Assembly (NCBI GenBank): GCA_026874595.1
Contig: CM049307.1
Location: 3,249,579-3,313,578, forward strand
Length of the DNA stretch: 64,000 nucleotides
Direction of reading: 5' to 3'
DNA from: Sipunculus nudus
Lineage: Eukaryota > Annelida > Sipuncula > Golfingiida > Sipunculidae
Part shown: one piece after another, positions 51,001 to 60,265 of the stretch
Position numbering within the stretch: the stretch's first letter is position 1
Layout: every line of letters begins with the position of its first letter
Translations under genes and position numbers: made by a program
Notes under the pieces: model-generated
The model's database searches: none
Told to the model about the DNA's origin: nothing
Seen by the model: only the letters and a program-made list of their open reading frames with translations

Positions 51001-54000
51001 TTCAAATTTCATAGGAGATTTTTCTTGGACGTCTATGCATTTTAAATAAGAAGAATCTAGGTTGAATGGTTACGATTTGTACCCTTTTAACAGATGACTG
51101 GATCTTTGAAGGTCTTAAAAATAGAGGAAAAATGTATATAAATTCGCAAAAAAAGTCCAGGTTGCACCACTAGTCTGCAGGAACTGATGAAATAGTCCTT
51201 AATGAATATGCGTGTAAAAAATCAAGGTGATAAATGCAATAGTTGTACAGATACTGGAGCTTTTGTAAAAAAAAAATCTTTTAATCATTCTGGGGGAGTA
51301 CTTCAGAGCCCCATACCTCAGAGGTTATTGTAATATAATGATCTGTCTGGAGAGTGTTGCACTAAGCACATAACTATGTAATATCAGGATATGATGGGAG
51401 AGTGTTGCACAAAACACACAACTCTGTGACGTCACCACAACCTGCGTAGTCGGCATGTTAAGTTCAGAATAAAGTCGTTGTGTTCACAGCCTGCTGTTAG
51501 CGTTTGCCGTGTGTTCGCTAAATAGTACATGGTGTCAGAAGTGACAAAACAGGCATGGAATTCCTGCAGCCGCCCTCGCCGATGTCCTGGACCGGAAATA
51601 TCCAGGAGAACTTAAAAACATGGTTACAAAAATTTGACTTGTACCTCGTTGCATCAGAGAAGGTTGGGAAAGCCGACAAGATAAAGTGCGCGCTATTCCT
51701 GCATACGGCGGGAGAAAGAGCTATAGAAGTTTACAACACCATGTCGTTCGCAGGAGAGGAAAAGGATAATTATCAGATACTCGTGCAGAAGTTTAGAGAC
51801 TATGTTCGTGGTAAAAAGGATATAGCACATGAGAGACTCTTGTTCAATGGCCGTGTACAGAAAGAAGGTGAGTCTTTTCTGTCGTTCTTAACTGATCTGA
51901 AAACACAAGCTGAGAAGTGCGAATACGGAGAAATAAAAGAAGACATGATTCGTGATCGTATTAGATGTGATAAAACCAGAAAGAGACTCATGAATATTGA
52001 TGATCTAGATTTGACCAAGACTATCAGTGTGTGTAAAAATGAAGAGGTCACAGTTAGTCATGCACGGGCCATGACCAGTTCAGCTTCAGTGAACTTGGAC
52101 AGTCATCACAGTCACGTGGCCATGGTCAGATGCGCATAGGTAGTGGTAGCCGTACAAGTTCTCGCGGGCGAGGACGTGGTGCACACCATCCCAACAAATA
52201 TACACAGCATGATAGCAGTAACAGGTCACAAAACCCAGAATGTGGGAGGTGTGGTTACAGGCATGCAGGGTATAAGACTTGCCCAGCGCAGGGACAGACC
52301 TGTAGGAAGTGCCACAAAGTGGGACACTTTCAGAAAATGTGCCGCAGCAAAGGTAGGCCTAATGTGCATTGTGTGAGTGAAAAACATGTTAATGAAGATA
52401 GTGATTATGATGATGATTATGATGACTTTGAAGTAGACAGTGTCGAAGAAAAACAATGCAAGTCGCAGTGGTTAGTGACACTGCCGATAGAGGGCACTAT
52501 GGTCCAATTGAAGCTGGATACTGGCAGCGACGTGAATATCTTGCCAATGTCATGCTACAGAGGCTTAAATAAAAAGCCAAAGATAAAACCAGCCAAAGTG
52601 AAACTGACAGCATATACAGGTGATCAGGTACCGGTGACCGGCAGAGTGACACTATCTGTTGAACAAAAAAAAGTGAAACACCAAGTTAGTTTTGTTGTCA
52701 CATTCAGTGAAGTACAACCCATATTGGGAAAGGACTCATGCGAGATATTGAACTTAGTTAAACGAATCAGTATGGTTTCAACAGCTCAGCATTCAGCTGA
52801 TGTACTAGCCGACTACCCTGAACTATTTACTGGCCTGGGCTGCATGCCAGGTCATGTAGGCATCAAGCTGAAGCCGGAGGCTGAACCAGTTGTCGAGGCT
52901 TGCCGTAAAGTACCATTCGCGTTGTACAACGATGTTAAAGCAGAATTATCACGTATGGAACAGGCAGGAGTGAAAGAAAAGGTTACAGAGCCAACAGAAT
53001 GGGTGAGCGCAATGCATATTGTTCATAAACAGAATGGCAAGTTACGCATATGCCTGGATCCTCGCAATCTAAACAAGACCTTTCGCCGTGAATATTCCAA
53101 ACTGCCATCACGAGAGGAAATTATGGCCAAAATGTCAGGAGCTAAAGTATTCTCAAAGATAGACTGTTCAAAAGGTTTTTGGCAAATTTGCCTTGATGAA
53201 GAAAGCTCAAAGCTGTGTACATTCATAACGCCATTTGGCAGGTACAAATACCTGCGATTCCCCTTTGGGATCTCGTCAGCACTGTGAGACATTCATAGGT
53301 GATCGCTTAAACAGGGCTGGGTTACAGCCTGATCCAGCCAAGGTCGCACCAATAGTCGAGTTTCCTACGCCGACCGACGCGTCAGAAGTGTCGCGATTTC
53401 TGGGAATGGCGAAGTATCTCGCAAGATATACGCACAACCTTTCACAGCGAACATATCATATGAGAAGCCTGCTGAAATCAAATGTCGCATTCCTATGGGG
53501 TCCTGAGCATGAGAATGAATTTCAGGGATTGAAGCAGCTACTGTCATCGCAACCAGTGGTTCAGTTCTACGACCCAGGCTTACCAGTGAAAGTATCATGT
53601 GACGCCAGCCAGAAAGGATTGGGCGCAATTCTCGAACAACAGCATGGTGATCAGTGGTTGACGGTCGCATATGCATCACGAGCGATTACTGAAACACAGA
53701 GCCGGTATGCACCAATAGAACGCGGAGCCTTAGCAATACAGTTCGCTTGTGAACGCTTTCACCAATACATTTATGGGAAACCAGTGCTAGTGGAAACCGA
53801 CCACAAGCCCTTAGTGGCAATATTTCAGAAAGCGTTAAATAACTGCCCGCCTCGTTTACAGAGAATTAGACTGAAAGTCCAGAGATATGACATTCAGATC
53901 GGCTACACACCAGGCACATAGATGTTTGCACCAGACACATTGTCTCGAGCTGCCCTGTCTAACAACACAGTTGAATCGCCAGACATTGACAAAACGGAGA

Positions 54001-57000
54001 TAGATATAGAGGCTCAGGTAGCAGCAGTAGTGAAAAATGCGCCAATCAGTGATCAGAAACTTGAGCAGATTAAATCTGAGACTCTGTCAGATAATACAAT
54101 GCAGATGTTAAAGAACCATATCATATCAGGATGGCCTGACAGCGTCAAGCAGTGTCCGCCAGAAATAGCTCCGTACTTCAACTTCAGAACGGACTTGACT
54201 GTATATGATGATCTAGTGTTGAAGGGGAAAAGAGTAGTAATTCCTGAATCTCTGAGAAAGCAGATACTGGACAAAATTCATGCAGGTCATCAAGGCCAAG
54301 AAAAATGCAAACGACGAGCCAGAATGTCTGTGTACTGGCCAGGCATTAATCAAGAAATAGAGACAGTAGTACAGAGTTGCGACAAATGCCTTACATATAG
54401 AGATGGACAGTCAAAACAACCTCTCTTATGCCATGAAATACCTACCCAGCCATGGCAGAAAGTGGCAGCAGATTTGTGTCAGCATAACAATAAAGATTAT
54501 CTTGTTATTGTGGACTATCATTCAAACTATCCAGACGTGTACCATGTACCAACTAAAACAAGTAGAGCAGTCATTTCTGCCATGCAGGGCAGTTTTAGTA
54601 GGTTTGGACAATGGGCCTTGCTTCGCGTCCGCTGAATATAGACAGTTTGCGGCAGATTGGGATTTCCAGATCTTAACTTCATCCCCATTGTATGCTCAGT
54701 CAAATGGTCTTGTCGAAAAAACAGTAAAAACTGTTAAAAACATATAACGCAAATGTGATAACCCATCATTGGGGCTGCTGATACACCGTAGCACCCCAGG
54801 AGATAATGGAGCATCCCCCGCAGAAATGTTGATGAGCAGAAATCTACGCAGTAATCTCCCAAGTATTACCACACAGAAAACTCATAGGGCAGCATTAAAG
54901 CTGAAAATGACGCAAAAACATCAGCAGAAACATTATTATGATCAGCGAGGTGCCCGGGAGCTCAAACCCCTGAGGCCGGGAGATTCTGTTCGTCTTCGCG
55001 ACAGTGAGAGAAAGAAATGGATCGAGCCAGCAATCGTTCATGGTCAAGCGGCACCAAGATCATACAACGTCAAAACGCAGTCAGGTTCAGTTTTCAGACG
55101 AAATCGCAGAGACTTGCTGAAAACAAAAGAAACCATCAAACTAGATGAGCATAGTGACTTCGAATCTGAGGAACCGATATATGCTGAGGATCATAATCCT
55201 CCCTATCAACAAGGAGGTCAGCAAACTCATGAGACCAATCCAGGTCCAGTTACTTTACGACGGTCTGGTCGCATTTAGAGAGCACCAGATCGACTAGATT
55301 TGTGAAATGTGTTTGTTTCACATGAGTGCACGCCGTGCGCTGCTCATATGATTTAGTCAAGTATAAGTGTCGCCTTTAAGTTTTATTATAGTGCAACAAG
55401 CCATATGAGTGTACGCCGTGCGCTGCTCATTTGACAACGTGGTAATTTCATTTAAGCTTCATGTGTTAAAGTGCCGTTATTACATTCACACAGTTGACAC
55501 TCCACCAAAAGACATCGCCTCAATATTTTATGTCGATATAATATCCGGATTATTTATGATATTCAACTCCCCATAAGGACTGAACAAAGAACTCTGTTTT
55601 CATGTTTTATTTAACTTTAATAATACAAACACGAGGGTGAAGATGTAATATAATGATCTGTCTGGAGAGTGTTGCACTAAGCACACAACTATGTAATATC
55701 AGGATATGATCGGAGAGTGTTGCACAAAACACACAACTCTGTGACGTCACCACAACCTGAGCAGTCGTCATGTTAAGTTCAGAATAAAGTCGTTGTGTTC
55801 ACAGCCTGCTGTTAGCGTTTGCCGTGTGTTCGCTAAATAGTACAGTTACGGGTAACAGAGACCTAATTTCAGGATCCCAAGGAGACTTTTCATCGGCCTC
55901 CCTGCATATCAAGAGAAAAAGATTCTAGGTCCATCGTTACGATTTATGCCCTGTTAACAGATGACTGCATCTTAAGAGGTCTCAAAAAGAGAGGAAAAAA
56001 AATCGTTAAAAAATCGAAAAAAATACAGGTGGCGCCACAAGGCTGCAGAAACTGATGAAATATTCCATTATCATTATCCATGCAAAGAATCATGGTGAAT
56101 AATGCAATAGTTCTTCAGATACCTGAGATTTGTATCAAATTTCCCTTAATTCTGGGGGGGGGGATGGGGGGGGGGGTACTTCTGAGCTCCATAGCTTCAA
56201 GGTTATGGCTAACAGAGACCTAATTTCAGGTTTCCAAAGAGACTTTCTATGGGCCTTCCCGCATGTAAAGAGAGAAGATTCTAGGTCAAGTTGTTACAAT
56301 TTGTGCCCTGTTAACATATGACCGCATCTTAAGATTTCTCGAAACTACAGAAAAAATCGTATTAAAATAAAAAAAAATACAGGTGGCGCCACCATACTGC
56401 AGAAACTGATGAAATATTCCAAGATCAATAACCATGCAAAGAATCATGGTGTTCAATGCAATTGTTGTTCAGATACTTGAGATTTTGTATCAAATCTTTC
56501 CTTTATTCTTAGGTGATTTTCGGAACCCCATAGCTCAGAGGTTGATGAACCATTCAATGGGCAATAACCATTCAAAGAATCATGGTGATCAATGCTATAG
56601 TTGTTCAGATACTGGAGCTTTTGTATCAAATTTTCCATTATTCTGGGGCCATGGATGCCCAGCATGACATCAACACTGCCACGGATGCCCCAGTCTGACA
56701 TCAACACTGCCATGGATGCCCAACAAGAAGCCTGCGACAAAACCCAAGGATCAAGTGCCATACCAAGCAGGTGGTTTTACAGTCCTAGAAAACTTTACTT
56801 TACTGTTCCAATCATCCTGGAATCAGGGGAGGGGGGGCATTCCTCAGGAATTCAGGGATGCATCTTTTTTACACCTCCTCAACAGGGAAGGGCAACCGCC
56901 AGGCATATGATAATAATAGAGGAATTTCTGTGCCCTCTATATTAGGAAACTTCCGTCAGTCAAGGTCTTGCTGTCCCGACCTATTCACATTGATGGTACG

Positions 57001-60000
57001 TCAGTTCCGCGACGGCGTGATGGCAACAGTGTAGGATAATGGCGAAGCAACGGTGTCAAACAGGGCAGCGTGTTAGTACCCACTTTGTTTAGAACAGAAG
57101 GGATAGGCCTGAAGTACAGAGTAGATCGAAAGCTTTTCAACCTGAGAAGACTCAGGGCTGTCACCAAGGTCTAGGAGACTGTGCTGCGAGACTTCCTTTT
57201 TGCTGATGACAATGAATGCCGCCTCTGAACTAGACATACAAGCCAGCACGGACAAGTTTATTTGCTGCATGCGACAACTTCGGTCTGACGGTCACCATAA
57301 AGAAGATCAGTTCTTGCATCAGCCATCCCCAGACGACTCATAGTCATTAATGGTACCCGCTATCACATTGATAGAAAGAGTTTACTTATCTTGGCACCAC
57401 CCTCTCTGCGGACAGTAACTAATGATATGAAGTAACTGCGAAATTGAAACAGTCACCGTTGCCTTTTGAAGACTTCTCAGTTATGTCTTGGAGCATCGTG
57501 GGATCAGCCAGACAACAAACCTGAAGATCTACTGAAAGTCTGTCCTACTGCATCCCTGTGACTTGACCATGCACAGGAGGCTTGCAAGACCACATAACCA
57601 ACTCCACCGAACTTGTCTGCGTAAGACTCCAAGGATGAAATGGCAAGACAAAGTGACAGACACTGAAGTTTATCATGAGCCAGTATGCCAACAGTCCATA
57701 CAGTTCTGATAAAAGCCACAAGGTGGGATGATCATGTCGTCAGGTTGTCTGATGAGCGCATTCCGAAGCAGCTAAATTATGAGATCTCTCAATGGGCAAA
57801 GGCTTGCACGTGGGACAGACGTATTGCTTCAAAGTCACCTTGAAAGCCTCCTTGAAGCCCACCTGGAAAACCATCACACAGGACCGACCCCCCCCCCCGG
57901 GCTTCCTTGACCGGATCGGATTTTTCAGCCACCACAGGACACACCGCTCCCCAGTTTCTAATTTCTAGGACGTTGAGGTCCCTATCGGACTCAATGAAAC
58001 AACAAAGTATTCCGCAGGAAACCACTTGGTATCGATCTCACTTCAGACATACAAATGTATGCACATCAGTCGTTGATATGTCCAATTATATAACTCTAAG
58101 GGCGCAAAATGAGCTTAAAATACCCTATCTCGGCACAGGGGTTTTGGGCAGTGTAGTAAAAGATTGCGGCATGATTACAGAAGCGGACCCCAAAGTAAGG
58201 CCTGCTCCGGTCTAAGTGCTTTTAGGTAGGTACGTTTGTTCCTGTTCATAGATATTAAGGACGTTTTGTTCTCTTGTAAAGCATACAGAGTGCACGGTGC
58301 AAAAAGAATACTGTTTGAATAAACATTTAGATACCCCTATGTCCGGAAAAAAAGTACACCTACATTAAAAGTCCGTATTATCGTCGTTGTGGCGAATACA
58401 TTTCCATTGCTCGTATAAGTGGTGGCCCACCTTTAGATTACGGATTAGTTCTTTAATATTTTTAAGTAAATAAATGCATATGTTTTAATCATAAAATGTT
58501 ATATTACCCTCAAGCCCAGTCCTCTTTTGGTAAACGAACACACCCAGAAAGGCCCTCTGATGATTGTTACAATATAATCATACCTGGCTGGCAAATTTAT
58601 AAGCATTGATTGTCTGACCCATGTCCACCTCAATGTAGGCGCCGACAGTAACAGGGTACTGCGCACACCATGCGGTACTCCCTCCTAGCAGACCATGCTC
58701 CCAAGAGTGTGCCGGGTCGAACCGATCTCTTCCGGTGAAAGCCGACACGGGAAGTTCTGCCGTCAATGTCCGCGGGGCCGCAACTGTGCAGGGAATCTGC
58801 GTGGTGGTTGTCGCCGGTACTTCTGTTGTTGTAGGTTCTTGAGTAGTCGTCGGTTCCTGAGTAGTTGTCGGTACCTGAGTAGTCGTCGGTTCCTGAGTGG
58901 TTGTCGGTTCTTGGGTTGTTGTCTGTACTTGAGTGGTCGTCGGTTCTGGCGTTGTCGTCTCTGGTCCCTCAGCTTCAAGTAAATAAATTGTTCATAGCAA
59001 ATCCTTGTACTGAAATAGTACCTTGTATATTTAAGACAATTACTCCATAGGTAATGCAGACTTTACCTTTACTTTGAGAAAGAGAGAGAGAGAAAGAGAG
59101 AAAATTGAAATGACTAAACCTTTGTAGAGTCGAAAAAGAGAAAAGTCGTGTATATATAATTAAATTTCCGAAAATATTATATTATATATATGTGTAAATG
59201 TTCTACTTCTTTCTTTATGCTCCGATCTAGCACACACAGAGATAGGCGGCAATACAGACAATGAAGGCAACCTGCATGGATAAGGCCAAATATGTGGAGA
59301 GAACATAAACCTATTTATCTATTTAACATGATTGCTTAACAAACTGTTTGAGAAATCTGTGTAATGGCCGATCTGATGCATAAGGGAAACAACCAGTCTC
59401 ACAGAATCGTAATGTAAATTATAAATATATATATATTCATGGAATAGTTTTATACCCAGTCATTTAATATGATGTTTTCCAAATTGATAGTGAAAGGACT
59501 GAACATTTTAGTGGAATGTTGATGGCTTTAATAGGTATTTGTAGTATAAGTGTATAAATGCCTTTGTAACTATTTTAAAGTAATATTTAATCTGTTAGAT
59601 TTTTAATATAATATTTTTTTAAAGGTACACATAATGGTTGATTGTTGATTGTATGATATTATTGAAATAGCGTTTAAAAAGGATGTTTCTCAATTCAAAT
59701 TACTACTTGCAAAATAAATTACCATGCGTCCCGATGGTATAAATATAACCTTTATGTATAAACGTAATTTTGATGTGTGTGGGCCAGTGGTATAAGCATT
59801 ACCTTGATGTATGTGGACCGATGGTACAAGGTAATTTTGCTTTATGTGGGCTGAGGTATTTACGTAATATTGATGGGTGTAGGCCGGTGGAAAAAGCGAA
59901 TTTTTTTATGTCCGTGGGCCCATAGTATAAACGTTATTTTGATGTATGTGGGCTGATGGTATAAACGTAATTTTGATGTGTGTGGGCCGGTGGTATAAAC

Positions 60001-60228
60001 GTAATTTTGATGTGTGTGGGCCGGTGGTACAAACGTAATTTTGATGTGTGTGGGCCGATGGTATAAACGTTATTTTGATGTGTGTGGGCCGGTGGTATAA
60101 ACGTAATTTTGATGTGTGTGGGCCGGTGGGACAAACGTAATTTTGATGTGTGTTGGCCGAAGGTATAAACATAACCTCGGTGTCAGTGGACCGGTGGTAT
60201 TGACCTTGGCCGTTTTTCCGTAGGTACT

Positions 60229-60265
<37 letters not shown>

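Larger units (their letters stand above)
51329..55844 (+). mobile_element. Ty3/gypsy LTR retrotransposon, defective (4.5 kb)
   Basis: Two 201-bp LTRs, a tRNA-Leu primer site, a polypurine tract, gag, and a pol in the order protease, reverse transcriptase, RNase H, integrase (typical of Ty3/gypsy). Flanks are GTTAT on the left and GTTAC on the right, a 5-bp target duplication with one change. The uninterrupted repeat reads on as GGGTAACAGAG. The LTRs differ at 5 of 201 positions. The body is short for the family because pieces of the polymerase and integrase are missing. It sits in intron 2 of the F5/8C gene, antisense to it. Confidence 0.93.
50540..56660 (-). repeat. Second copy of the ~335-bp tandem dispersed element, interrupted by a gypsy insertion
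   Basis: It is the reverse complement of the repeat at 2215-4420: GGGTAACAGAGACCTAATTT, GCCCTGTTAACAGA and the unit joint AGGTCTCAAAAAGAGAGG recur near 50781, 51110, 55977 and 56333. Once the 4516-bp LTR element is removed, spacing is again about 330-355. The edge near 50545 (GGGTCATGACGCTCAGC) equals the inverted edge at 4395-4415. Confidence 0.72.
48193..58583 (-). other. Intron 2 of the F5/8C gene (10.4 kb, filled with transposon remnants)
   Basis: The segment between exons 2 and 3. From right to left it holds an RTE-like pseudogene, a tandem dispersed repeat carrying a gypsy element, and an R2-like pseudogene. The rest (48193-48956, 57985-58583) shows no coding or repeat structure that I recognise. 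Confidence 0.75.

Noticed and set aside
52100-52139. Programmed -1 frameshift between gag and pol
   Set aside because: No X-XXY-YYZ slippery site at the overlap, and the zinc knuckle belonging to gag lies in the second frame; a mutation is more likely.
55279-55643. Possible env gene between integrase and 3' LTR
   Set aside because: Only about 365 bases without a useful frame; the element has the plan of an env-less gypsy retrotransposon.
58695-58982. Plus-strand Arg/Ser/Cys-rich frame and its neighbour
   Set aside because: Exact antisense shadow of exon 2 of the F5/8C gene, whose minus frame carries the domain and splice sites.
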